NCBI GenBank assembly: GCA_041394905.1
Contig: JAWKHJ010000018.1
Coordinates: forward strand, 70,359-134,358
DNA: 64,000 nt
Direction of reading: 5' to 3'
Origin: RI-231 sp041394905
GTDB lineage: Bacteria; Acidobacteriota; Terriglobia; Bryobacterales; UBA6623
The notes below the pieces were generated by a model. The model was not told the origin of the DNA, did not search any database, and saw only the letters and a list, made by a program, of their open reading frames with translations. Both the position numbers and the translations under genes were made by a program. Shown here one piece after another: positions 19,332 through 31,179 of the stretch. Each line of letters begins with the position of its first letter. Position 1 is the first letter of the stretch.

Positions 19332-19952
19332 TTACTTGCGCTTGCGCAGCTCGGAGACCAGCGCCAAACCGGCGCCGAGCAGCGCGATCGCCGACGGCTC
19401 CGGCACGGCCGCACGCACCGGCTCGATCGTCACGTCGACCGCCCAGCGCTTGATGCGGTCGTTGCCGTAGGCGTCGCAGAACTCGCCCGCGGGGCAGCCG
19501 TAGAACGCCGTGAAGTTTGAATCGAAGTCGTACAAGAACCCGTCCACGAAATCGCCCACGGGATAGTTGTCGAACTGCGAGACGGCGAAGCGGTATTGCC
19601 CCGCCGGCAGGAAGATCGCGATCTCGGGATCGATCTGGAGGCCTGTGATCAGGTCCGGTCCGACGGTGGCGCCGTCGTCGCTGAAGGTGATGTAGTTCCC
19701 GGCGAACGTGTAGAGCGTGAGGACGGCGTCGAAGCCGCCGCCCGGAACCACAAAACCGTCGGAGTTGGTTCCGCCCGAGGCGCCGAGGCTGATCAGGTGG
19801 ACGTTCGAGTCCGTAGCCACGGTGAACTGCCCCGGTCCGATGTCGTTGTCGGCGGTGAGCAGGCCTGTAAACGATATGGTGGCGGTAAGGCCGGTCGCGA
19901 CGAGGAGGCTGCCCAGCAGGGCGAGTCGGATAAATCTCTGGTTCGTCTTCAT
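19332..19952 (-). CDS. PEP-CTERM sorting-domain protein, DVUA0089-like
   Basis: 206 residues: signal peptide (IRLALLGSLLVATGLTATI), a beta-sandwich mature region with the DVUA0089-style pattern (FTVATDSNVHLIS, GGGFDAVLTLYTFAGNYITFSDDG, LPAGQYRFAVSQFDN), and a C-terminal sorting signal: V-P-E-P-S-A, a hydrophobic helix (IALLGAGLALVSEL) and RKRK. PEP-CTERM signals are processed by exosortase EpsH/XrtA and are linked to exopolysaccharide export. It lies 24 bp downstream of the large secreted protein on the same strand, so the two are probably cotranscribed. Confidence 0.88.
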   Translation of the reverse strand: MKTNQRFIRLALLGSLLVATGLTATISFTGLLTADNDIGPGQFTVATDSNVHLISLGASGGTNSDGFVVPGGGFDAVLTLYTFAGNYITFSDDGATVGPDLITGLQIDPEIAIFLPAGQYRFAVSQFDNYPVGDFVDGFLYDFDSNFTAFYGCPAGEFCDAYGNDRIKRWAVDVTIEPVRAAVPEPSAIALLGAGLALVSELRKRK

Positions 19953-19976
19953 TTGTCTGGAATTCCTCTGTAGCGC

Positions 19977-22527
19977 CTACTGCGGGACGCCTTCCTGGAG
20001 CGTGCTGAAGCGTCCGAAGACGATGTACTGCAGTAGCGGCGGCGCGGTCTGATTCGACAGCGGCTCCACCTGCGAAGCCCTGCCCCGGGTTCTCGGGATA
20101 CCAGAACTGCGGCGCGGGCACGTCCTCGAGCATGCTGTGCAACCGCTCGAGCACCACGTCTTCGATCTCCGTCTTCACGTCTTCGGTAATGGCGGCGAGG
20201 CAGTCCCCTGGAGGGCCCTGGTGACCGACCGGAACGCGAATCTGGCAGTTTGGGATCTTCGAATAGAGCGGCAGAATGTCGATCTGCGGATCAGCGCCGC
20301 CGAAGAAGTCGAGCGTGCGCTTGCCCGGCGTGGGGCTAAAGCGGAACTCCACGTCGAAGTCATGCACGTCGACCGCGAACTTCGCTGCCTCGATCCACTG
20401 TGGCTTCTGCGGGTCCACGGCGACGGCGAGCGTGACTTGCAGATCTGGCAAGTGCAGCGACATCGGACCGGGCTCGGTCGGCGGCGCGCCAGTGGTGGGC
20501 AGCGGATGCGGTTCGGGATCGAGATAGAGGAACGGCGTCAAGTTGGGCTGCACCCGGATGCGCATGATGGCGTTCTGGAACTGCGGCGTCAGAGGCAGCG
20601 CGACGCTGGGCGACTCGATGTCGAAGCGCAACTTGTCCGAGCTCATCTGTGCGCCCAGGATTTGGTTGAGCGTGTTGACGCTGAGCGTCATGGCGATGTC
20701 ATACGGGTCGCCGTTGCCGTCGACCTGCCGCGTCCACAGCGACGTGGACGGATAGGCGCCGAAGAAGTTGCCCCAGTGTTGCTGTACGTAGCTGTAGGTC
20801 GGCGGTACGACACTGGTCGCGGGGCGCGGCGTGGCGCGCTCGGCGTCCATCAAGGCGAACAGGCCGTAGACGTCGGGCCGGCCGTCAGCGCCGAGGAAGC
20901 CCGGATAGGCGAAGTCCTCATCCGTTCCGGTCTCGATGACGGGCCAATCGATGGAGTGGTTGGCGGGTTCGTAAGCGCCGACGCCGAACGGCTCCAAGAG
21001 CAGGTCCATGGCCTGGGCGTGGCGCGTGGGGTCGAGCTGGTCCCAGGTGGTCCCGAGCGCCGCCTCGACGATCGGGTAGAAGGCCTCGACCAACGTCTCG
21101 GCGTCCTCTTGCAGCGGATTCGACAGCACGCAGGCGCCCTGGTCTGCGACGATGTCACCCTCGCCGGCGAGATCGAAGACGGTGCCAAGCGAGACCTGGT
21201 CAAAGTCGACCTTCTCGTCGTTGGAGGCGTCCACGCTCATCGCCAACTCGACCGGCGTCGACGAGAAGTTGCCACCGCCGATGGGGATGCGGTTGATGGC
21301 GCTGTCGGCCGAGAAGGTGACGTTGGGACACTGCGCGAAGTTGTAGCGTTCGTTGATGAAGGTGGTCGCGTTGTCGAAGTCGTTGTTCGGCCGGTGGAAG
21401 ACGCCGGTGACGCCGCAGGCCGCGCCGCCCTGCTGGTAGCGGATGAAGGCGTCGCGCAGCTTGACGTTGGCCGTGCCCGTCACCATGCCGAGGTTGATCG
21501 GGTCGGCGTCGATCTGTCCCGAATTGGGGCTCAGCTCGAGGTCGACGGAGTTGACCCATAGCAGGTCCGCGTCGACGATCTCGCCCTGCAGCGTCTGGAA
21601 GCAGATCTCGAAGTCCTGGTCGAGATTGGGAAGCTGCTTGACGCAGGCGTTGTCGACGACGGCCTGCAGTCCGATCGTGGCGACGGCGGTGAGCACAGGG
21701 TTGGCGAGGGCGAGGCTGCTCAGCGGAGTACCGTTGTCGAGCGCGTCCTTGAGCGTCTGGTAGAGCGCATACTGCGCGGCGGCGTCGGCGTACGAGACGG
21801 CAACGGAATTCATCGAGGATGGGAAGATGTTGCGCACCGAGCCATAACCAAAGCAGATGCGGTCAGCGTTGCGGTTGAGGCCGTTGAACAAGCTCGTATC
21901 GGTGGTCAGCTCATTGGTCGCCGAGGCAATCTCGTCCTCGAAGTCGGCGTTGAACTGGTCGAGGCTGGGTCGAGGCAAAGAATTCGCATGGAGTACCTCG
22001 ATCGCGTCCAGGCCAGAGGGCGTGAGCTGAACGCCGACGCCGCGCGGCTGCGGCATGGTGGAGCCCGGCAGCAGGGATTCATAGAAGCGGCCGTCATAGA
22101 GCAGCGTGCGGTCACGGCGTACGACGTAGTTTCGTGCCGTGTCGAGAACGTCGGTCACAACCGGCGTCATGATGTTGTAGAAGTTCGTAAAGGTGCGCCG
22201 GAAGGGGTACTGATACCCGACTCCGGTAGGCCAGCCGCCCGCCGGCGCGACGGGCCCGATGGGCACAAGCGGCGTGCTGGCGACGCTGGTCACATCCTTG
22301 CCGTTGAGATAGATCTCGAAGCGGCCCGGCAGCTTGAGCGCCGGCGGAAACGGCTGCGGCGCGAACTGGATCTGGTCGTTGACCAGATACGGGTCTCCCG
22401 GGTGGATGACCGAGCCGGAGGCCTTAGGAGCGACGAACTGGGCGGCCAGGTTTGCCACGGAAACGAGCGCGAGCAATATAGGCGCTGCGCGAAAATATCG
22501 ATATGGATGGCGAAAGGACATAAGCAT
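19977..22527 (-). CDS. Large secreted protein of unknown function, frameshifted near the C-terminus
   Basis: About 850 residues after repair. Signal peptide: FRAAPILLALVSVANLAAQF. I recognise no catalytic motif. The region near residues 625-740 (DIAMTLSVNTLNQILGAQM ... DLQVTLAVAVDP) resembles, weakly, the 'S-x-x-x-L-N-Q' beta/helix pattern of TULIP/BPI-like lipid-binding proteins. Cysteines are few and spread, consistent with disulfides. The frame breaks near 20067: beyond it the sensible sequence is VEPLSNQTAPPLLQYIVFGR in another frame, ending with TAG at 19977. ATG at 22527 has GGAGGTGGGGAG upstream; an ATG two codons later is an alternative. It is divergent from the HTH-PD40 gene and leads the operon with the PEP-CTERM gene. 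Confidence 0.7.
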
Positions 22528-22723
22528 TCTCCCCACCTCCCGAGTCTCCGCCGGGGCCTTCGCGCGCTCAACCCACAAGTAGCGACACGGAAGCCGAAAT
22601 CACTCGAAACAAAGCGATGTCGCCTGATTTCGCCCCCCTTTCGCGGCCCCGAACCGGCTGGTACCATCGAAAGAGGCTCGTTTCGCTCCCGTGCCGGGGA
22701 GAGGGGAGTGTTGCGCCAAAGCC

Positions 22724-24752
22724 GTGTTGGATCACGATTCAGACGAGAGCTTGCCGTCTCCCCCGCCCGACATCCTCCAATCCTGGAAGGAGATCGCGGC
22801 CTATTTGGACGCGACCGAGCGCTCGGCGCAACGCTGGGAACAGCTCGAAGGGCTCCCGGTCCATCGCCAGGTCCGCAACAAACGGTCGGCTGTCTACGCC
22901 TACAAGTCGGAGATCGAGCGCTGGCGGCGCGCGCGCTCCACGCCTCCGGCCGCTGCGCCGGCCGACGAGAAACACAAGCCGCTCGCCACGCCCCTGGACG
23001 TCGTTCCACCCAGGCGCCGCCGGCCTGTGGCTGCTGGCCGCCGGCGGAGCTTGCCTGGCGGCGCTGCTGGTCCATCGGGCCGGCGACCGGCCGTCGCCGC
23101 AACCCCTGGAGATTCGAACCGTCGACCCGCTCGTCGCTCTCCCGGGCTCGATCGCGTCCCCGGCCCTGGCGCCGGACGCCTCGCGGGCGGCCTTCGCGTG
23201 GAAGAAGCCTGGGAAGAGCGATTTCGACTTGGCCATCCTGCAGCGGGGCTCGGACCAGCCCACCCTGCTCCGAAGCGGACCGGAGCAGGAAACGGCTCCC
23301 GCATGGTCCCGGGACGGCGCACGCCTGGCCTACTGCCGTGTCGCGCCGGGCGCCTCGTCCCGCCTAGCAGACTTGGTGGTGATCGACGCCAACGGCGACA
23401 ACGAGCGTCTTCTCGCCCGGGTGCGCCTGCCCCCGCGATTTACCCCTTGGAGCTTCGGACACTACTTCGCCTGGATGCCCGACGGAGAGTCCGTCGTGAG
23501 CCCGCCGACCGAGCGCGGCGCCGGCTTGGGACTGGCGCGGATCAATGTCGCAACCGGCGAGACCGAGATCCTGACCGACCCTGGCCCCGGAGCTTACGAC
23601 ACCGCGCCGGCGATCTCGCCGGATGGCCGGCTGATGGCATTTCTGCGTGCGTCGACGCCCATCCAGACCGACGTCTACGTGGTGGATCTGACGGCGCAGG
23701 AGCGCATCCCCATCCAGCTCACGGCGGAAGGCCGCTGGGCCGGGCCGCCGGCGTTCCTGCCCGACGGCGAGACCGTCCTGGCCACGGCGGGGCGGCTTGG
23801 CGGAGCGCGGCGTCTGATGCTGCTCGACGCCGCGGGTGATCAGCCGCCGACGGAGCTCGCCGGCGCCCCGCCGAGTCTCTACGGCGTGTCCGTCTCCGCG
23901 GACGGCCTGCAGGCGGCGGCGTTCCAGGGCGAGTTCGAGGTGGATCTCTATCGGGCGCTGCTGGGCGATGGGCCCGCGAGAATCGAAAAGCTCCTGGATC
24001 GGCCGGGAGTGGACGGTCTGCCGGCGCTCTCGCCCGACGGCTCGCAACTGGCGTTCGAGTCCTTCGGCGGCGCGCAACCGGAGGGTATTTGGATCGTAGA
24101 TGCCTCCGGCGCGAACCCCCGACTGCTGACGGACCAAGTTGGCATGCTTGGCGGTCCCCCGGCATGGTCTCCTGACGGACAACGAATCGCCGTGGCCGCC
24201 GCCGACTCAGACGGCCAGCACCTCTACGTAGTCGAGGCCGGCAACGGGGCCGTCGCGCAGATCTCCAGCGGACCTGAGCGCGCCTTCCCGCCCCGCTGGA
24301 CGCGAGACGGCAACGCGCTGACGGCGGCCATCGGCGGCCCCGAGGGCATGCCGCGGCCCCATCGCATCGTCTATCCCGGAGGTGAGATCCAAAGCCAATC
24401 CGAAGCTGCCGCCGTGATGGTCGAGACGATGCAAGGGGGCGGATTTGCCCTGGTCGACGGAGCCCGCGACCTCTACATCAAGCGCCGCGCCGAGCAGGAG
24501 CTCGTCGGCCGGCTCTATTGGCGGCACACGTTCGAGGTGCGGCGCGGCGGGGTCGTCTTCCTGCGCCACAACGGCTCGGGCAAGGCTCCCACGGCGGAAG
24601 CCTACCATCCAAGGTCGGGCGAGCTGCGGGTCTTGGCCGAGCTGCCCGGTGCGTGGCGAGGGTTTACGGTCAGCGACGACCGCTCGACGATCTATTTCGA
24701 TCGTCAGGAGAGCGAGACGACCGGGTTGCAGTGGCTGACGTTCGGCCCGTGA
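22724..24752 (+). CDS. HTH-TM-PD40 (TolB-like) sensor/regulator, frameshifted
   Basis: Three parts in order. First, an N-terminal winged HTH of the acidobacterial type: DILQSWKEIAAYLDATERSA, QRWEQLEGLPVHR, AVYAYKSEIERWR (residues ~10-70). Second, one TM helix: LWLLAAGGACLAALLVH. Third, a periplasmic six- or seven-bladed PD40/TolB propeller (ALAPDASRAAFAWKKPGKSD, PAWSRDGARLAYCR, PAISPDGRLMAFLR, PALSPDGSQLAFESF, PAWSPDGQRIAVAA). Thus DNA binding inside and ligand sensing outside, a one-component transmembrane layout. The HTH and TM parts are in different frames; the break is at about 23014. Start uncertain: GTG 22724 or TTG 22727. It faces the unknown secreted protein across a 200-bp gap. Confidence 0.85.
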
Positions 24753-24761
24753 GCCGCCCGC

Positions 24762-26443
<1,682 letters not shown>

Positions 26444-26500
26444 GGGAAAACGGGCTCCTAGTGGAGGACAAATTCAGTGTAACGCGATCCGGTAATGGTC

Positions 26501-26576
26501 TTGTCTCCGGCGCAGCGACAGGGTGTATACTGTCGCCTAGCTCACAGCGGTTACAGTTGCGGACCTGGATAGGAGG
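26501..26576 (+). promoter_or_regulatory. Possible promoter and strong SD of the DUF1326 gene
   Basis: TTGTCT (26501-26506) and TATACT (26526-26531) are separated by 19 bp, longer than ideal. AGGAGG at 26571-26576 sits 8 nt before the ATG at 26585 and fixes that start. Confidence 0.4.
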
Positions 26577-26584
26577 CGACATCG

Positions 26585-27188
26585 ATGGCGGACCAATGGA
26601 AGCTCGACGGTCAGTACATGGAGGCTTGCAACTGCAAAGCGGCTTGTCCTTGCATCTTCTTGAGCGAGCCGACTGAAGGAGACTGCACAGCGGTCGTGGG
26701 CTGGCACATCGAGAAGGGAAACTTCGGGACTGTGGATCTTGCAGACCTAAACGTAGCGATGGCCGTCTACTCGCCGGGCAGGATGCACGAGACTCAGTGG
26801 AAGGCTGCGCTGTATTTGGATGCGAGGGCCGACGAAGCCCAGAAGAATTCGCTGATCCAGATCTTCTCCGGACAGGCGGGCGGTCACCCGGCGCGCCTGG
26901 GATCTCATGTGGGGGAAGTATTGGGCGTCGTGAGCGCACCGATTCACTACGAACAAAATGGCAAGCGCCGCAGCCTGAAAATCGGCGATGTGGCCGCAGC
27001 GGACATTGAGGGCGGTCAGTGGCGCGGGCGAAGGCGAGGTCACGGTGACCAACCACCCTCTCTGCATTGCACCCGGATACCCCGCCGTGGTGGCGAAATC
27101 GACTTCGATGCAGTACAAGGACAACGGCTTTAACTGGACCCTGTCCGAGCGCAACGGTCTTTATTCGCCATTTTCTTACCAGGGCTAG
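26585..27188 (+). CDS. DUF1326 domain protein, frameshifted
   Basis: About 200 residues. The N-terminus holds the family's cysteine cluster: YMEACNCKAACPCIFLSEP, with CNCxxxCPC at residues ~15-22. The intact N-terminal frame loses sense near 27010; an extra G in a GGG run shifts it, and the true C-terminus is AISGAGEGEVTVTNHPLCIA, continuing to SPFSYQG at 27188. DUF1326 proteins have no proven function; the Cys cluster suggests metal or thiol chemistry. The gene is followed 10 bp later by a DUF2182 membrane protein, a pairing seen in many bacteria (from memory). Confidence 0.85.
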
Positions 27189-27198
27189 GACGCCCGTC

Positions 27199-27957
27199 AT
27201 GCCGGATGTTGGTTCCTGGCTGGTCCGCCGCGACCGAGTGGTTTTCCTCAGCGGGGCCGCCGCGGTTACGGCTCTAGCCTGGCTATACCTCGTCTGGATG
27301 GCGCGGGGTCTGGGATCCGCCGGCGGCCTGGGACACGTCCATCAGAGCGTCGAGCTCGGAGCGATCTTTCTGATGTGGACGGTCATGATGGTTGCGATGA
27401 TGCTGCCGTCCGCTCTGCCGTTTGTCTTCGTGTTTGGAGCCGAACACAAGAGACGGCAGGCGGCCCAGCTGCCCTACGTGCCGGCCAGCGTATTTCTCGC
27501 AGGCTATTTCGCAATTTGGACGGCATTTAGCGCTGTGGCGGCCGTGGCGCGGCAGGCGCTGCACCTCAGCGCGCTGCTCTCGCCCACGATGAACGCCACC
27601 AACGCCGTGTTCGCCGGTGGCGTTCTGGTCGCAGCCGGGGTCTACCAATGGACGCCGTTCAAAGATGCGTGCCTGCGGCACTGCCGAACGCCGCTCAGTT
27701 TCTTGTTAAGCGAGTGGCGGGATGGAGCGTGGGGCACGTTCCGGATGGGGATCGAGCATGGTTTCTTCTGCCTGGGGTGCTGCTGGCTGCTGATGGCATT
27801 GCCGTTCGCGGCGGGCGTGATGAATATGATGTGGATGGCCGCAATTACGGTCTTCATATTAATCGAAAAGGCAGCGCCCGGCGGGCGCTGGTTTGGCAGG
27901 GCCGGCGGAGCAGCGCTGGTCAGCGTGGGAGCATGGATGATCGCATCGGTCAGTTGA
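27199..27957 (+). CDS. DUF2182 integral membrane protein
   Basis: 252 residues with about six to seven TM helices. The MWTVMMVAMMLPSALPF segment (methionine-rich helix, near residues 60-75), VYQWTPFKDACLRHCRTPLSF, and GFFCLGCCWLLMALPFAAGVMN are hallmarks of DUF2182, sometimes described as predicted metal-binding membrane proteins. Cys/His/Met-rich helices suit copper or another soft metal (inference). Likely translated together with DUF1326 upstream. The end overlaps nothing if the convergent SSS gene stops at 27972. Confidence 0.88.
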   Translation: MPDVGSWLVRRDRVVFLSGAAAVTALAWLYLVWMARGLGSAGGLGHVHQSVELGAIFLMWTVMMVAMMLPSALPFVFVFGAEHKRRQAAQLPYVPASVFLAGYFAIWTAFSAVAAVARQALHLSALLSPTMNATNAVFAGGVLVAAGVYQWTPFKDACLRHCRTPLSFLLSEWRDGAWGTFRMGIEHGFFCLGCCWLLMALPFAAGVMNMMWMAAITVFILIEKAAPGGRWFGRAGGAALVSVGAWMIASVS

Positions 27958-27971
27958 CGCACTAGGGCTCG

Positions 27972-29805
27972 TCAAACGTTTCCGGCAGCGCCGGCAACCA
28001 AGCAGCGCCAGCGCCGCCGCCAGCAGCAGGCACACCCAACCCCACATCGACGAGTGGCCCGGCAGCGGGATGAGCAGCTTCGTTGCGCCGATCAGCGCCA
28101 AGAAAAGCGAGGCCGTCATCCAGGACGCAAGCGCGAGGCGACGTCGCAGCTCGCGCATCGGCTGATCTCCGCCGGCAAGCTCGCGCCACCAGCCCACCGG
28201 GCGAACCCGGTCATAGAAGCGCTGCAATACTGTTCGATCCGTGGCCGGCGCCCACAATGCCGCCGCAATCGCCGCCCCGTTCGACAATGCGACGATCCAG
28301 GCCAGCCGCTGCCACTCCTCGTCCACCCAGGCCAGGATGAATGGCGAGGCGACGAGCGAAACCGCAATCGCCGCGACTTCGGACCAAAGATTGATGCGGC
28401 CCCAAAGCCAGCGCAGCATCAGGACTCCGCCAATGCCCGCGCCGAAGACGAGCGAAATGAACCACGTCGCCTGGATCGACCCGAGGTTCACCATGATGAC
28501 GAGCGCGATCACAAGGATCAGCAAGTTGGAGAGCCGCGCCACGCGCACCAGCGCGCGCTGGCTTGGTTCGCGCTTGCGCCAGGCGCGACACCAGAGCCGG
28601 TCATAAATGTCAACGCTCCAGTAGGACGCGCCCCAGTTCAGGTGCGTATCCACCGTAGAGGCGAGCGCGGCCAGCAGCCCAACGAGCATCACGCCGCGCA
28701 GCCCCGGCGGCATCAAGTCGTCGATGCCGCGCACGAAAGTGAGCTCCCGCGCCGCCGCAAACCCGTCTCCAGCGGCGTCAGCCGGCGTAAAGGGATAGAG
28801 CACGAGCAGCCCCGCACCGATGACGAGCCAAACCAGGCTGCGCACCAGAATCTGCGCCCAGGTGGTGACCACGCCCGCCATGCGCGCATCGTGATCGCTA
28901 CGGCAGGCCATCGCCCGCTGTGCCAGGTAGCCGGTACCGTCGCTGCTGATCCAAAACAGACCTTGCAGTCCTAATACCGCCAGGAACGGAAACAGCTCGC
29001 CGGCGCCGGAGGGCATCAGCGCAGTCAGCTCTTCGCTGCGCGCCTGACCGTAAAGCTCCGCTAGCCTGCCTCCCAACGCAGCCGGGCCTCCCACCTCCGC
29101 CAATACCAGCCACGCGTAGGCAAATGTGCCGGTCATCATGCAGGCAAACTGCACCACGTCGGTCGCGATCACGCCACGCAGCCCGCCCGTGGCGGAATAG
29201 AGCAGCACGAAGCTGACGATGATCAAGATGCTGAGCAGCCCATTCGTTGCAGCGGTGGCGGGATCGAGAACAGACGCGCCGAGCGAAATCCCCATCGAGG
29301 CGACCAGCGAGCGAATGGGTTCATACACCGACGCCGGCAACCACTCGTTCCAGGGCAGAAAGATCTCCGCGATGCGTACCGCCGCGATCAACACCATCGC
29401 CAGGAAGAAGCAGTTGACGAGCGTGCCGTAGTAGAGCGCCTTGAGCACGCGCAACGCCAGCACACCGCCGCCGCTGTAGCGCGTCTCGGTCAATTCTGCG
29501 TCGGTAATCACGCGGGCGCGTCGCCACAGCTCGGCAAAGATGAAGCCCAGCAACAGATATCCGAATCCGTAAATCCAAAACCGCCACAGAACAAAGACGC
29601 CGCCCGTCGCCATCAGGCCGGTGGCCAGCAGCGGCGTGTCGGCAGCGTACTGCGAGGCGGCCATGCTCAGCCCGGACTGCCAGCCCGTGGCCTCACGTCC
29701 CGCCAGAAAGTACTCCTGCTGACTCTGCGATGCCTTGTGCCGGGCGCGAAACCCCGCGCTGACCGCATAGGCGACGAAGAGGAGGATGAGGACGAGGTCG
29801 ATCAT
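27972..29805 (-). CDS. Sodium:solute symporter (SSS) family transporter
   Basis: About 610 residues with ~13-14 TM helices. Family features: EYFLAGREATGWQSGLSMAA near residue 31, LYSATGGLRGVIATDVVQF near 205, and ASTVDTHLNWGASY near 390. Substrate unclear; members carry sugars, amino acids or organic acids with Na+. The straight frame runs on to 27859 inside the DUF2182 gene, but one extra G near 27999 explains this: without it the protein ends LLVAGAAGNV then TGA at 27972, leaving 14 bp to the convergent gene. Its ATG overlaps the stop of the upstream CDP-alcohol phosphatidyltransferase gene. Confidence 0.88.
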
Positions 29806-30947
29806 GCCGCCGCACGCTCGGGATGCGCCGGCGCACAGCGCCGCGAGCCCGCCTGCGTCAGCAACAGCTCATCTTCCGGACGCCACAGCACCCCTCGTCC
29901 CGCACCCAACAACAGCAGGCCGATGCTCGGCAGCAGCAGAGCGTAACCCTCCGGTGTGGGCTCGCCGCGCAGCACCGCGTCCAGGCAGGCGGCCGCCACG
30001 AGCACGAGCGCCGCTAGCCGCGCCAGCCAGCCAGCCGCCGTCATACCCACGGCAGTGAGCGAAGCCAGGGCAAAGCCTGTCGCGAGCAGCGTCGGCGCCG
30101 GCCACCCCAGCTCAGCGAGAAGGTTCGTCCAGCCCTCAGGGCTAAGCCCACTCGTCAGCCACGCCGCGGCTGCCACGAGCAACGCCGCCCGCAGCACGAC
30201 CGGCGTAACGCGATAGAGAGTCGTCCAAGCAGCCGCCTCGAACCGCACCCATGTCGGGCTCTCGATCGAGAGAGCGCCGGTGACGGCAAGCCAGTCGATC
30301 AGGAATCCGACCATCACAGGCGTGACGAACAGATAGCCGCCGACCTCGATCCAAACTGGATCAAAGACCGGCGCAAGCGCCACGGCGAAGTAGCCGAACA
30401 GGAACCCGGCGTACATCCGGCGATATGGGTTCGACTGCAAGGGCAGCACGGGTCTCCCCCGCCACCGCCGAAGCTTCATGTGGCCATGGAAGATGTAGTA
30501 GACCAACCCAACGCTGAGGAACGCCGCCGGCAACCTGCCGTAGGCGACCAGCACGGAGACGGCCGTGATCGCACCAAGCGCATCAAAGGCGACATCAAGC
30601 GCGGCCCCAAGCCTGGTCGCGTGATTCGAGACGCGCGCCGCATATCCGTCAAAGAAGTCCGCCACCGCGACGCCAAGATACAGCGCACACGGAGCCCAAG
30701 CGAGCAAGCCCGCCACCTGGGGCAGGAACACAAATCCCGCGAGCATCGCCGTAAAGAGCCCGCGAAGCAGCGTCAATCGCGTGCCCAGGCCCAGCGTGGG
30801 CAAAATCTCGGATTCGCCGACACGCACGTTCTGGTCGAGCCCTCGGCGAAGCTCCCACCCCAGATACGCCAGCACGAGCAGCGCGCCGACCGCCCACTTC
30901 ACGGCTTGCTCCCCGCCGAGCACAATCGCCATCCCCACAGTGCACAC
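29802..30947 (-). CDS. CDP-alcohol phosphatidyltransferase family membrane protein
   Basis: 381 residues, strongly hydrophobic. The complete signature DG-x2-AR-x8-G-x3-D-x3-D is visible as DGYAARVSNHATRLGAALDV plus AFD (residues ~100-122), so catalytic residues are intact. It should transfer a phospho-alcohol between CDP-alcohol and an acceptor in the inner membrane, giving a phospholipid or polar lipid. It is about twice the usual length (~200), with extra C-terminal TM helices. The GTG at 30947 is the first standard in-frame start, yet plausible protein sequence (KLGDPLALAAAAGLCALAV) continues upstream to a stop near 31083, so the start may be wrong or an indel hides it. Stop overlaps the SSS start (ATGA). 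Confidence 0.82.
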   Translation of the reverse strand: MCTVGMAIVLGGEQAVKWAVGALLVLAYLGWELRRGLDQNVRVGESEILPTLGLGTRLTLLRGLFTAMLAGFVFLPQVAGLLAWAPCALYLGVAVADFFDGYAARVSNHATRLGAALDVAFDALGAITAVSVLVAYGRLPAAFLSVGLVYYIFHGHMKLRRWRGRPVLPLQSNPYRRMYAGFLFGYFAVALAPVFDPVWIEVGGYLFVTPVMVGFLIDWLAVTGALSIESPTWVRFEAAAWTTLYRVTPVVLRAALLVAAAAWLTSGLSPEGWTNLLAELGWPAPTLLATGFALASLTAVGMTAAGWLARLAALVLVAAACLDAVLRGEPTPEGYALLLPSIGLLLLGAGRGVLWRPEDELLLTQAGSRRCAPAHPERAAA

Positions 30948-31179
30948 AGCCAGGGCGCATAACCCCGCAGCAGCCGCCAGCGCCAGCGGATCACCAAGCT
31001 TCGCGGAATGCTCGTCGCTCGGAAGGACAAGGCCCCCATACTGTACAAACTTGCGGCCGCCGGCGTCGCGCCATGTGCTTCAGCCAATTTCCCGAAAGAG
31101 CGAACAAAATGCAGCGCAAGTGCTTGACAGCTCTAGGGGGGATGAGTTTTCCTAAACGCATCGCCGTCTGACGCCCCCC

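Noticed and set aside
19240..20050. Arg-rich 260-residue C-terminal domain of the large secreted protein
   Set aside because: It is the out-of-frame shadow of the PEP-CTERM gene; the real end follows one indel and stops at 19977.
27859..27971. Long C-terminal extension of the SSS transporter antisense to DUF2182
   Set aside because: Removing one G near 27999 gives a normal ending just before the convergent gene; the extension has shadow-type sequence.
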